From an uncultured Collinsella sp. (GTDB lineage: Bacteria; Actinomycetota; Coriobacteriia; Coriobacteriales; Coriobacteriaceae): a DNA stretch of 18,850 nt. Made by a program: the position numbers and the translations under genes. Positions 1-6,585 of this stretch are shown in pieces. The notes beneath the pieces are model-generated. The model saw nothing but the letters and a program-made list of their open reading frames with translations. It had not been told where the DNA came from and made no database searches. Within the stretch, counting starts at the first letter, position 1; every line of letters starts with the position of its first letter. The stretch is from NCBI GenBank assembly GCA_900757385.1, contig CAAENO010000035.1:1-18850 (forward strand), read 5' to 3'.

Positions 1-65
1 CGGTTGTAGAACCACTCGGTATCGACCAGCACGCCGTCCATATCAAACAGCACTGCCTTGATCAT
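1..65 (-). CDS. HAD-family hydrolase, N-terminal fragment (cut by window edge)
   Basis: Only the first 21 codons are in the window. They read MIKAVLFDMDGVLVDTE followed by WFYN. DxDGVLxDTE is motif I of the haloacid dehalogenase superfamily, in the form typical of the beta-phosphoglucomutase/phosphatase-like subfamily. The first Asp (residue 8) would be the phosphorylated nucleophile and Asp10 the general acid/base. An ATG two codons upstream lies directly against the Shine-Dalgarno sequence GGAGGAG, so the second ATG, with normal spacing, is taken as the start. Members of this subfamily act on sugar phosphates, which fits the sugar-catabolic neighbours, but the substrate cannot be read from this fragment. 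A terminator separates it from the SIS gene upstream, so it probably has its own transcript. Confidence 0.85.
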   Translation of the reverse strand, partial: MIKAVLFDMDGVLVDTEWFYN

Positions 66-79
66 ACGCATCTCCTCCC

Positions 80-114
80 ACCTGCCAAAAAGGGACAGGT
101 TTATTTTGGTAGGT
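80..114. repeat. Palindromic repeat with AAAGGGACAG core, copy A
   Basis: Two 11-base arms, ACCTGCCAAAA and TTTTGGTAGGT, pair except for one G-T wobble. They enclose a centre starting AGGGACAGG. The element lies just upstream of the ribosome-binding site of the HAD gene, so on the minus strand it falls in the leader or promoter. It shares the AAAGGGAC core, but not the stem sequence, with elements at 1301-1331 and 7474-7509. Confidence 0.6.
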
Positions 115-159
115 TTTATCTGGGGTTTTGCGACGCGACGGGCGCGCCCTCCCCAGAGC

Positions 160-191
160 AAAAAAGGGGACGGGGCGCAAACCCCATCCCC
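160..191 (-). terminator. Rho-independent terminator closing the PTS/SIS operon
   Basis: Read on the minus strand, a 10-bp stem (GGGGATGGGG with CCCCGTCCCC, one G-T wobble) and a 6-base loop are followed at once by six T residues. It lies 35 bases past the stop of the SIS gene and is the only strong terminator between it and the PTS genes. It is therefore the likely 3' end of the operon transcript. Confidence 0.9.
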
Positions 192-225
192 TCTCAATCA
201 ACCTGTAAGGTCTACTTACTTGTGA

Positions 226-1209
226 TTAGTAGGAAAGCTTCCACATGTAGCGACGCATGGTCAGCGGGTGCTGACGGGCCTCGGCGATCTGGTTGCCGTA
301 CTCGCGCATAACGGCGAGGTGCAGCAGCGGGTTGAAGTAGGTGACGACGCTCGCGGGCACGGCGTCGGCCAGACCGTAGTCCTTGGAGTCGATCAGAGCG
401 ACCTTGGCGCCCATGCGCTTAAGGAAGGTGAGGGCGCGGGCGTCCATCGGACGGGTGGCACCATCGGACATGAAGAAGACGTAGGGCTTACCCTCGGTGG
501 AAACCTCGAACGGGCCGTGGAAGTACTCGCCGGTGTTGTAGGCGGCGGCGTCGATCCACTGCATCTCGGTGAACAGGAAGGCGGCGTGAGAATAAGCCAT
601 CTTCTCGGAGGCACCGGAGGCCATGAAGTAGATCATCTCGTCGTCCTTGAAGTCCTGGGCGAACTGCTTGGCGAGGCCCTTGGCGGACTGAGCGGCGTTC
701 TCGCAGAGCTCGAAGACGTTGGTGAGGCCGGTGATCATGTCCTCGTAGTGGTCATAGCCCTCGGTCTGCTGAAGGATCTCGACAGCAAGAGCGATGGCGT
801 AGCCGGGCTTCTCGCACTTGGCAGCGTAGTTGGCGTGGAAGCCGTGGACGATGACATGGTCGGCGTCGACGGTCAGAGCGGAGCCAGCCTTGTTGGTGAG
901 GGAGACGACCGGGCAGTTGTGCTTCTTGGCGGTCTTGTTGGCCTCGACGGTCTCGGGCGTGGAGCCACCCAGGGAGCAGGTGATCACGAAGGTGTGCTCG
1001 TTGACCCAGGAAGGCGTGTCGTAGTTGAACTCGTTAGCGGTGAAGATCTGAACGTTCAGCTTGTCCGTGTTGTTGGCCAGGAAGTACTTGGCGGGGTAAA
1101 GGTCGGACATGGAAGCGCCGCAGCCGACGAAGGCGACGCTGTGGATCTCGTGGTTGGACAGGACGTCAGCGACGATCTGCTTAGGGAGGTTAAGGTCGAT
1201 CTCGTACAT
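226..1209 (-). CDS. SIS-domain sugar-phosphate deglycase (FrlB/GfrF-like), PTS-linked
   Basis: This 327-residue protein has two SIS (sugar isomerase) domains. The phosphosugar-binding loop CSLGGSTPET is at residues 78-87. A GEYFHGPFE motif (227-235) supplies His231, and Glu215 lies 16 residues before it. The same Glu-His spacing occurs in FrlB/FraB deglycases, which split 6-phosphofructosyl-amino acids into glucose 6-phosphate and the amino acid. The C-terminus MRRYMWKLSY also resembles the FrlB tail. The start is placed at MYEIDL because AAAGGA is well spaced from that ATG but touches the upstream one. The gene is the last of the PTS operon, 190 bases after EIID. The family similarity is strong; the substrate (fructoselysine, glucoselysine or another glycated amino acid) is inference. 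An aldose-ketose isomerase of the same fold is the main alternative. Confidence 0.82.
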   Translation of the reverse strand: MYEIDLNLPKQIVADVLSNHEIHSVAFVGCGASMSDLYPAKYFLANNTDKLNVQIFTANEFNYDTPSWVNEHTFVITCSLGGSTPETVEANKTAKKHNCPVVSLTNKAGSALTVDADHVIVHGFHANYAAKCEKPGYAIALAVEILQQTEGYDHYEDMITGLTNVFELCENAAQSAKGLAKQFAQDFKDDEMIYFMASGASEKMAYSHAAFLFTEMQWIDAAAYNTGEYFHGPFEVSTEGKPYVFFMSDGATRPMDARALTFLKRMGAKVALIDSKDYGLADAVPASVVTYFNPLLHLAVMREYGNQIAEARQHPLTMRRYMWKLSY

Positions 1210-1300
1210 CTGACACATTCCTTTCGATTTTTTGCGGCGCCACATTGCCGGACGCTCGCAGGGTTACCGTGATTTGGACCGAGTCGCCGGCCCGTTGAGG

Positions 1301-1331
1301 ATGTGACAAAGGGACTGTCCCTTTGTCACAT
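1301..1331. repeat. Perfect 31-bp palindrome with AAAGGGAC core, copy B
   Basis: Two 15-base arms, ATGTGACAAAGGGAC and its exact reverse complement, flank a single central T. It lies in the 190-base gap between EIID and the SIS gene and would form a long hairpin in the operon mRNA. No T-tract follows it on the minus strand, so it is not an ordinary terminator. It is the most symmetrical of the three AAAGGGAC-core elements in the window. Confidence 0.8.
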
Positions 1332-1342
1332 TAGGGATGGAA

Positions 1343-1373
1343 GCCTGCCTGGGGTATGGGATGCCAGGCAGGC
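1343..1373 (-). repeat. Intercistronic hairpin between EIID and the SIS gene
   Basis: Arms GCCTGCCTGG (1343-1352) and CCAGGCAGGC (1364-1373) pair perfectly around an 11-base loop, 27 bases past the EIID stop. On the minus strand only TTCC follows, so termination should be weak at best. Such hairpins often stabilise the upstream mRNA segment or reduce expression of the downstream gene; which applies here is inference. Confidence 0.6.
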
Positions 1374-1399
1374 CCCCGGGGGAAAGCGCTGGGTCGCGA

Positions 1400-2233
1400 C
1401 TAGGCCAGGATGCCGGCCGCGGAGAGGGCGATGCCGCCCACAATGGCGATCACGAGAAGCCAACCGGTGTTGACGTTCTTCTTGATGAGCCAGTACATAA
1501 GGCCGGTGAGGCCGAGGGAGATCATCTGGGGCATCATGCCGTCCAGGATGTCCTGGATAACGACGGTACCCTCAGCGAACTGCAGCGGGGTGGTGGCGCC
1601 GATCAGCGTAGCGATCATGCCGCCCACGGACATAAGACCCACGATGCCGCAGACATACATGAGCTTCTCCATGAGGTCGCCACCCTGGAGCTTGCTCAGG
1701 TACTCGTGGCCGCCCTGGTAGCCGATCTTGGCAGCGAACCACGTGATCAGCACGGAGGGCACGATGGAGATGAGCATGGCCAGGATCGGGCCCATGATGG
1801 AGCCCTGCTGAGCCAGCTGAACGCCCAAGCCAAAGGCGATAACGCGGATGGTGCCCTGGAAGAAGGAGTCACCGATGCCGGAAAGCGGGCCCATGAGGGA
1901 GGTCTTGACCGCGTTGATTGAATCGGGGTCGAAGTTCTCGGGATCCTTGGCGTACTCCTCCTCCATGGAGGCGGCGAGGCCTAGGACAAAAGCGCTCGTC
2001 TGCGGGGTGCAGTTGTAGAACGCCATGTGACGGTGGTAAGCCTCTTTCTTAGCAGCGAGCTGCTTGGGGTCGGACTCATCCGGATAGAGGCGATCGAGCG
2101 TGGGAACCATGCCGTAGAGGAAGCCCATGTTCATCTGACGCTCGTAGTTCCAAGAGGCCTGGATGGCCCAGGAGCGCCAGAAGAACTGGCTGACCTTCTT
2201 GTTCAGGGACACGTCCTTGGTTGCGGTTGCCAT
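1400..2233 (-). CDS. PTS mannose/fructose/sorbose family, EIID component
   Basis: This 277-residue protein is the EIID membrane subunit, which with EIIC forms the sugar-translocating channel of a mannose-family phosphotransferase system. Signatures are the N-terminal block ASWNYERQMNMGFLYGMVPTL and the loop block LMGPLSGIGDSFFQGTIR. Hydrophobic helices cluster in the C-terminal half. The start is MATATKD, preceded by AGGAGG at good spacing; a longer upstream reading would overlap EIIC. Its ribosome-binding site sits just past the EIIC stop, with a 13-base gap, implying translational coupling. Length is normal for the family. The family is certain; substrate specificity cannot be read from EIID. 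Confidence 0.95.
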   Translation of the reverse strand: MATATKDVSLNKKVSQFFWRSWAIQASWNYERQMNMGFLYGMVPTLDRLYPDESDPKQLAAKKEAYHRHMAFYNCTPQTSAFVLGLAASMEEEYAKDPENFDPDSINAVKTSLMGPLSGIGDSFFQGTIRVIAFGLGVQLAQQGSIMGPILAMLISIVPSVLITWFAAKIGYQGGHEYLSKLQGGDLMEKLMYVCGIVGLMSVGGMIATLIGATTPLQFAEGTVVIQDILDGMMPQMISLGLTGLMYWLIKKNVNTGWLLVIAIVGGIALSAAGILA

Positions 2234-2246
2234 AGTGTGTTCCTCC

Positions 2247-3041
2247 TTAGTCTTCGTCGTCTTCGAGCGGATCGTAGTCGGAATCGACACCGGCGGCTGC
2301 ATGGGAACCGTTGAACTTGAAGCCCATGAAGACGACAGCCAGGCACACACCGATCAGAGCGACCGCGATGACGGACAGGTTGAGGTAAGCGGCGAACAGG
2401 AAACCGATGAACAGGAACGGAGTCATACCCTTCTTGATCATCATGGTGAGCAGCAGGGCCAAGCCGTAGGCGGTCATGATCTTGGTCGAAACGTTCAGAC
2501 CAACGGACAGCCACTCGGGAACCATGTTGACGATGGCCTGAACCAAGTCGGTGCCAACAAAGACGGCAAGGAAGATCGGCAGGAAGTACATGACGGCGTA
2601 CAGACCGGAGCCGGCGCAGATGTGCATACGGTAAGCGGTCTTGAACTTTCCGTTATCGATCGCGCTATCTGCCACATGGGTGAGGGCGGCGATGATGGAA
2701 CGGAACACGATGCCGAGGAGCTGACCCAGGACGGCGACCGGGATGGCGATCGTCATGGCGGTCTCGGCGGAAGCATCGGTCAGGCACGCAAAGGCAGCGG
2801 CCACGATGCCGCCCAGGACCATATCGGGCGGAACGGCGGCACCGACCTGCACCAGGCCCATGGACACGAGCTCGACGGCGGCACCGACGGCAAGGCCGGT
2901 GGGCACATCGCCCAGCAGCAGACCGACGAGCGTAGCGCCAACGAGGGGCTGCTCGAAGTTAAGACGACCGAGCAGGCGGGAGTCCCACATGCAGAACACG
3001 CCGACGAGGCCGACGAGCACCGCACTGATGAACGTATTCAT
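2247..3041 (-). CDS. PTS mannose/fructose/sorbose family, EIIC component
   Basis: This 264-residue, highly hydrophobic protein is the EIIC translocation subunit of the same PTS. Typical features are the N-terminal stretch with LNFEQPLVGATLVGLLLGD and the following VGAAVELVSMGLVQVGAAVPPD, which line the sugar-binding region in the family. The C-terminus is a short acidic tail (YDPLEDDED) likely to be cytoplasmic. The start ATG has AAGGAGA upstream. It lies 36 bases after the EIIAB stop and 13 bases before EIID, the usual order in mannose-class operons. The family assignment is firm; the substrate is inferred from the linked SIS genes. Confidence 0.95.
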   Translation of the reverse strand: MNTFISAVLVGLVGVFCMWDSRLLGRLNFEQPLVGATLVGLLLGDVPTGLAVGAAVELVSMGLVQVGAAVPPDMVLGGIVAAAFACLTDASAETAMTIAIPVAVLGQLLGIVFRSIIAALTHVADSAIDNGKFKTAYRMHICAGSGLYAVMYFLPIFLAVFVGTDLVQAIVNMVPEWLSVGLNVSTKIMTAYGLALLLTMMIKKGMTPFLFIGFLFAAYLNLSVIAVALIGVCLAVVFMGFKFNGSHAAAGVDSDYDPLEDDED

Positions 3042-3077
3042 ACCCTTCTCCTTTCAGTCAGGCAAACGCCTGGTTGA

Positions 3078-4001
3078 TTACAGCTTGGCGTCGATGTCGA
3101 CGCTCTGATACGTAGGGGTCTGCTGGACGTAGAGCTTAATGCCCATGTCGAGCAGCTGGTTGACGTCGGCCTTCTGGGCGGCGTCGAAGAAGACGGAGCT
3201 GTCCTTGCCGCCGACCTGCTCGGCACCGTCGTGGTTGGCGGTGGCGCCCAGGTTGATGGCGTCGAGCTTGTAGCCCTGGCAGAACTGCAGCATCTCGGCA
3301 GTGTTGCCAAAGACGAACATGACGCGCTCGCCGAGGGTGTTGAGCTTGTCCATCTTGGCAAGGGCACGCTCAACGGTGAAGACGTTCAGGCGCACGCCCT
3401 GGGGCTTGGCCAGCTTAAGAGCGCCCTTCTTGATGTCATCGTTGGCGGCAGCGTTGTCGACGACGATGATGCGCTCGGCCTGAACCTTGGTGGTCCAGGT
3501 AAAGACGACCTGGCCGTGCAGCAGACGGTAGTCAAGACGTGCGAGGACGATCTTGGCGGGACCGGAGCTGTGACGGGACGCCTTGGCCTTCTTAGCGGGA
3601 GCCGCGGCGACCTCGACCGGTGCGTTGGGGTTGGTCAGACCGGTGCGGGCTTCGTTGATGAGGGCCGCGAGCTCGGTGCCCTTGACGGGGGCGGGGCTCA
3701 TAGCAAGCGTGAGCGCCAGCGGGATGTTGAAACCGCTGACAACCGTGAACTTCGTGCCGTTCTTGGAAAGCTCGACCATGTTATTGTTGACCGAGCTACC
3801 GAGCATATCGGTTAGCACATACACGGTGTCGTCCGCGTTGAACGTGGCGATCATAGCCTCAACCTTATTGGTGATGGGCTCCTTGTCGTCACGAGCAAGC
3901 GACACGACGTGGACGTTCGACACGTCGCCGAGAACCATCTCGAGCGTGTCTTTGGCGCCTGCGGCCAGGCCGCCATGAGATGCGAGAATGATCTGATTCA
4001 T
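3078..4001 (-). CDS. PTS mannose-family EIIAB fusion protein
   Basis: This 307-residue cytoplasmic protein carries phosphate from HPr to the incoming sugar. The EIIA domain is residues 1-120, with the phosphorylated His9 in ASHGG. A flexible linker rich in Ala, Pro and Lys spans about 124-147. The EIIB domain (about 148-307) carries its phospho-His162 in RLDYRLLHGQV. Both histidines and the domain order match ManX-type fusions. The start ATG has a strong AAGGAGGAG site. It is the first gene of the operon EIIAB-EIIC-EIID-SIS, behind the promoter region at 4018-4106. No truncation is seen. An EIIAB fusion gives little substrate information by itself. Confidence 0.95.
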   Translation of the reverse strand: MNQIILASHGGLAAGAKDTLEMVLGDVSNVHVVSLARDDKEPITNKVEAMIATFNADDTVYVLTDMLGSSVNNNMVELSKNGTKFTVVSGFNIPLALTLAMSPAPVKGTELAALINEARTGLTNPNAPVEVAAAPAKKAKASRHSSGPAKIVLARLDYRLLHGQVVFTWTTKVQAERIIVVDNAAANDDIKKGALKLAKPQGVRLNVFTVERALAKMDKLNTLGERVMFVFGNTAEMLQFCQGYKLDAINLGATANHDGAEQVGGKDSSVFFDAAQKADVNQLLDMGIKLYVQQTPTYQSVDIDAKL

Positions 4002-4017
4002 CTTGTCTCCTCCTTTT

Positions 4018-4036
4018 CGTTATGGTCATTATAACG
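4018..4036 (-). promoter_or_regulatory. Candidate PTS operon -10 with overlapping dyad
   Basis: On the minus strand a perfect TATAAT lies at 4033-4028, about 27 bases before the EIIAB start. It is embedded in a dyad, CGTTAT and ATAACG separated by 7 bases. No good -35 hexamer is present at normal spacing (AATATA at 4056-4051), which would suit an activator-dependent promoter. A closely similar 16-bp motif lies in the permease promoter at 5308-5323. Confidence 0.6.
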
Positions 4037-4047
4037 TCTTATACGTT

Positions 4048-4074
4048 GTTTATATTGATAATTAGTATATAAAC
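4048..4074. promoter_or_regulatory. Dyad over the PTS -35 region (possible operator)
   Basis: GTTTATAT (4048-4055) and ATATAAAC (4067-4074) form an inverted repeat with an 11-base spacer. It covers the place where a -35 element would be. The stretch is AT-rich in otherwise GC-rich DNA. The regulator is unknown; the GntR protein at 6753 is a candidate by location only. Confidence 0.4.
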
Positions 4075-4106
4075 CGTTCGCGGGTGAAAAACGACCGTTG
4101 GCGGGT
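4074..4106. promoter_or_regulatory. Direct repeats upstream of the PTS promoter (candidate activator sites)
   Basis: CCGTTCGCGGGT (4074-4085) and CCGTTGGCGGGT (4095-4106) differ at one base and start 21 bp apart, two helical turns. Relative to the TATAAT they fall about 50 to 85 bases upstream of the expected transcription start, where activators bind. The rest of the gap (4107-4184) shows no clear terminator for the permease gene. Confidence 0.5.
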
Positions 4107-4184
4107 TTAACGTACTTGAAACGTTGGGGCTGGGTAGGCCGGCGCTGGCTGGATAACCCCAGGTCGGACGCCGCGCGCAACCCC

Positions 4185-5267
4185 CTATCGCACGAAGTAC
4201 CAGGGGCTTTCCTGCACGGTGGGCTCCAGCGCAATGCCCGTGCGCTCGCGGAACAGATCCATGTCCTGCGATTTCTCCGTCCACCACGCGTTGGGCTTAA
4301 AGGTCATGCTCTCAACGACATGACCGACAAACACACTGTTGCGCAGCTTGGAAAAGTCGGTGTTCATAATCACGATGGACGCGAGCACCAAAACGATGCC
4401 CAGAACTTTGATCGCGCCGGCGGGCTCGGCGTAGACACCAATGCCCAGCAGTACGGTGACGACTGTCTCGAATGACATTACGACGGGAACTTTCGACGTC
4501 TCGAGCCCCATGGACAGACCCTGCATATATAAGATGTAAGCCACAGCTGTGGGGATGAGTCCAAAGCCAAGGAACAGCAGCAGCAGCTGTGGCGACATTG
4601 CCGCGGCGACATCCGGCCACGGAGCCGCGATAGCTGCCATAACCGCACCGCCAAAAACAAAGCCCCAAAACGTGACAGCCAGCGGGTGGACCGTCTTGGT
4701 TGCTATCCGGCTAAACACCGCGAGCGACGCACCACAAAGGCCTGCAATCACGCCCGACGTGACGCCCCAAACCGAAAAATGAAAACCGGAAAGGTCGCCA
4801 TTGGTCACCGCAAGCACGCAGCCAACGATGTTAAAGACAATGGCGATGAGTTTGTTGAGGGTCACGTCCTCGCGATAAAGGACGCGGCCGAGCGCGACGC
4901 CAAACACCGGCGACGTGTAGAGCAGCACCGATGCCGTGGACATGCCCACCTCGCGCATGCACTCGTAATAGCAGGTGTTGGCGGCAGCCAAACCGACGAT
5001 ACCGACAAGCGCGCAGGAAACAAGCTCTTTAGGGCTTGCCTTGAACAGGGTCAGCGGACCCTGAACCACGGTAGACCCCTCACCCGGACGGCAGCCCATA
5101 AACATCAGGACCGGCGCCAAGATAAGCGCTCCGACCAACAAGCGAAAGGCAGCCATGCTCTGGGACGAAACGCCCATGGCCGAGATGCCGTTTACAAAGA
5201 TTCCGATGCTGCCCCACATAAGCGCGGCGATCAGCACCAGCACATAGCCCAGATTGCTCCTCTTCAA
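4185..5267 (-). CDS. DMT superfamily permease (EamA domains) with C-terminal tail
   Basis: This 360-residue inner-membrane protein has two EamA repeats of about five helices each (roughly residues 8-150 and 165-300). The first starts GYVLVLIAALMWGSIGIFV. Family members move amino acids or other small metabolites, often outward. The start is assigned to TTG at 5267, because GAGGAGG lies 5 bases before it; the ATG 12 codons upstream has no ribosome-binding site. After the last helix there is a tail of about 60 residues (301-360) containing FKPNAWW and ending ESPWYFVR, which is longer than usual for this family. It lies between the two SIS genes, reads toward the PTS operon, and shares a promoter motif with it. 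Export of the amino acid freed by the deglycases is plausible but unproven. Confidence 0.88.
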   Translation of the reverse strand: MKRSNLGYVLVLIAALMWGSIGIFVNGISAMGVSSQSMAAFRLLVGALILAPVLMFMGCRPGEGSTVVQGPLTLFKASPKELVSCALVGIVGLAAANTCYYECMREVGMSTASVLLYTSPVFGVALGRVLYREDVTLNKLIAIVFNIVGCVLAVTNGDLSGFHFSVWGVTSGVIAGLCGASLAVFSRIATKTVHPLAVTFWGFVFGGAVMAAIAAPWPDVAAAMSPQLLLLFLGFGLIPTAVAYILYMQGLSMGLETSKVPVVMSFETVVTVLLGIGVYAEPAGAIKVLGIVLVLASIVIMNTDFSKLRNSVFVGHVVESMTFKPNAWWTEKSQDMDLFRERTGIALEPTVQESPWYFVR

Positions 5268-5272
5268 CGCAG

Positions 5273-5279
5273 CCTCCTC
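5273..5279 (-). promoter_or_regulatory. Shine-Dalgarno site that sets the permease TTG start
   Basis: On the minus strand GAGGAGG is followed by CTGCG and then TTG. It is the only good ribosome-binding site near the N-terminus and lies inside any longer reading frame starting at the ATG at 5303. Confidence 0.75.
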
Positions 5280-5307
5280 AGTATTATTTCCAATATGTTT
5301 CATGCTA

Positions 5308-5335
5308 CGTTATAGTCGTTATATACATTTTTCAA
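5308..5335 (-). promoter_or_regulatory. Candidate permease promoter with motif shared with the PTS operon
   Basis: On the minus strand TTGAAA (5335-5330) and TATAAC (5314-5309) are 15 bases apart, a rather short spacer. Plus-strand bases 5308-5323 read CGTTATAGTCGTTATA and match the PTS site at 4018-4033 at 14 of 16 positions. They also contain two direct copies of CGTTATA. Confidence 0.5.
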
Positions 5336-5370
5336 GGCACAAATCGGCGAACGGGAAATCTCTCGACACA

Positions 5371-5451
5371 AGGAGTGTCCCCAACTGCCGGCACAAAAGG
5401 AACGTCCCTAACTGCCGGCAGAAAGGGAACGTCCCCAAGTGCCGCTCTAGC
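5371..5451. repeat. 27-bp tandem repeat, three units
   Basis: Units start at 5371, 5398 and 5425 with an exact 27-base period. The consensus begins AGGAACGTCCCCAACTGCCG and continues GCACAAA. Unit 3 diverges after its twentieth base. Unit 2 contains the perfect palindrome CTGCCGGCAG. The array lies between the two oppositely placed gene ends and carries no reading frame that looks coding. Confidence 0.85.
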
Positions 5452-5518
5452 AGTTGCGGTGAAATAGTTCTCAAACAGAGACTTCACGCTCCCAAACAGG
5501 AACTATTCCACCGCAACT
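5452..5518. repeat. Large inverted repeat next to the 27-bp array
   Basis: Left arm 5452-5471 (AGTTGCGGTGAAATAGTTCT) and right arm 5499-5518 pair at 18 of 20 positions. The loop holds two direct copies of CAAACAG. It lies 36 bases past the SIS stop at 5555, but on the minus strand no T-tract follows, so it is not a classic terminator. It could still act as a transcript end or be a REP-like element. Confidence 0.75.
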
Positions 5519-5554
5519 CATGAGGGGTATCGGGCTGTTAGGCCGCTCTATCCC

Positions 5555-6547
5555 TTAGTAATCCAGCTTCCACATGTAGCGGCGCGTCATGTAGTCCTTG
5601 TGGGTAACGGCAGAGAGCGCACGCATGTAGACGTTGTTGAGGATCGGGGCAAAGATCAGGTGGTTGAAGTACTCGCTCACGCTGTCTTTGATGTCGTTGA
5701 GGCCGAGCTCCTTGGCGTCGAGCTGATAGACGCGCTCGCCACCGTACTGGTTGACAAAGCGGATGCCGCGCTCGTCGTTGCAGCGGCTGCGGCCGACGCT
5801 GATGAGCTGGAACAGCGAGGTGCGCTTGTCCAGGATCTCGAAGGGGCCGTGGAAGAAGTCGCAGGTGTTGATGGTGCAGGAGTCGATCTGCAGCATCTCC
5901 TGCACGTTGCAGATGCTAAAGACGTAGGCGGCACCAAAGAGCGGGCCCTGAGCCATAACGTTGATGCAGGGCTTGTCGGCGTTCTGCTCGGCCCACTTGG
6001 CTGCGAGCGGACGGGTGTACTCGACGGCCTTGCGATAGATGGGATCGACCAGGTCGAAGGCGGCCATAGCGGTCTCGTACTCGGCATAGCCCTCGGTCTG
6101 CTGCGTGAGCTCCATGGCGATCATGGTCACGACGGCGGAGTTGGTGCGGCCCATGCAGGACTCGTCGACGGCCAGGCTGTCGTACTGAATCTTGTAGTCG
6201 CAGACCTCGGTGAGGGCGGACTCGTCAACATAGATGGCGATGGTGCTGGCGCCGTGGTTCTTGGCGACCTGGGCGGCGACGATGGTCTCCTTGGTGCCGC
6301 GCATGGACACGACGACGGCCAGGGTGTTCTCGTTGACGTAGGCAGGCGTGGCGTGCACGAACTCGTTGCTGGTGTAGCTGGAGCTCACGACCTGCGTGGC
6401 CTCGTGCTCCATAAAGTACTGGGCAGGATAGTTGCCGCCGTTGGATCCACCGGCGCCAATCCACACGACGCGCTTGATGCCGCCCTTGTCTGCCTTGTCA
6501 GCCAAAACCTGGGAGACGACGTCCTTAACCTGTTCCTGAGTAGTCAT
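5555..6547 (-). CDS. SIS-domain sugar-phosphate deglycase (FrlB/GfrF-like), second copy
   Basis: This 330-residue protein has two SIS domains and is a distant paralogue of the SIS protein at 226-1209. Matching landmarks are the phosphosugar loop VSMRGTKETI (80-89), Glu217 and His233 again 16 residues apart, FFHGPFEI (231-238), and the tail TRRYMWKLDY. It has Asp230 where the other copy and E. coli FrlB (from memory) have Glu in the GE-HGP motif, and it is Cys-rich around 213-229, so specificity probably differs. AAAGG precedes the ATG by about ten bases. It is divergently transcribed from the GntR gene across a 205-base region full of repeated motifs, the classic layout of a regulator and its target. 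The expected reaction is cleavage of a 6-phosphorylated Amadori compound; the exact substrate is inferred, not seen. Confidence 0.82.
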   Translation of the reverse strand: MTTQEQVKDVVSQVLADKADKGGIKRVVWIGAGGSNGGNYPAQYFMEHEATQVVSSSYTSNEFVHATPAYVNENTLAVVVSMRGTKETIVAAQVAKNHGASTIAIYVDESALTEVCDYKIQYDSLAVDESCMGRTNSAVVTMIAMELTQQTEGYAEYETAMAAFDLVDPIYRKAVEYTRPLAAKWAEQNADKPCINVMAQGPLFGAAYVFSICNVQEMLQIDSCTINTCDFFHGPFEILDKRTSLFQLISVGRSRCNDERGIRFVNQYGGERVYQLDAKELGLNDIKDSVSEYFNHLIFAPILNNVYMRALSAVTHKDYMTRRYMWKLDY

Positions 6548-6585
6548 CGTGCATCAGCCTTTCTTCTCGTTTGATGCTCTCGATG

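Noticed and set aside
268..1272. Plus-strand frame of over 330 codons opposite the SIS gene
   Set aside because: Its translation is Gly/Val/Leu/Asp-rich with no recognisable domain and it mirrors a well-supported SIS protein. A similar shadow lies opposite the second SIS gene (5600-6574).
4018..4106. Sigma-54/LevR-type control of the mannose-family PTS
   Set aside because: No GG-N10-GC element was seen, a TATAAT-type -10 is present, and Actinobacteria are not known to use sigma-54.
4107..4184. Possible terminator after the permease gene
   Set aside because: GC-rich partial dyads occur, but no stem is followed by a T-tract, so read-through into the PTS operon cannot be excluded and no terminator is called.
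5371..5451. Tandem repeat considered as a CRISPR array
   Set aside because: Units abut directly with no spacers, the third unit is degenerate, and no cas genes are present.
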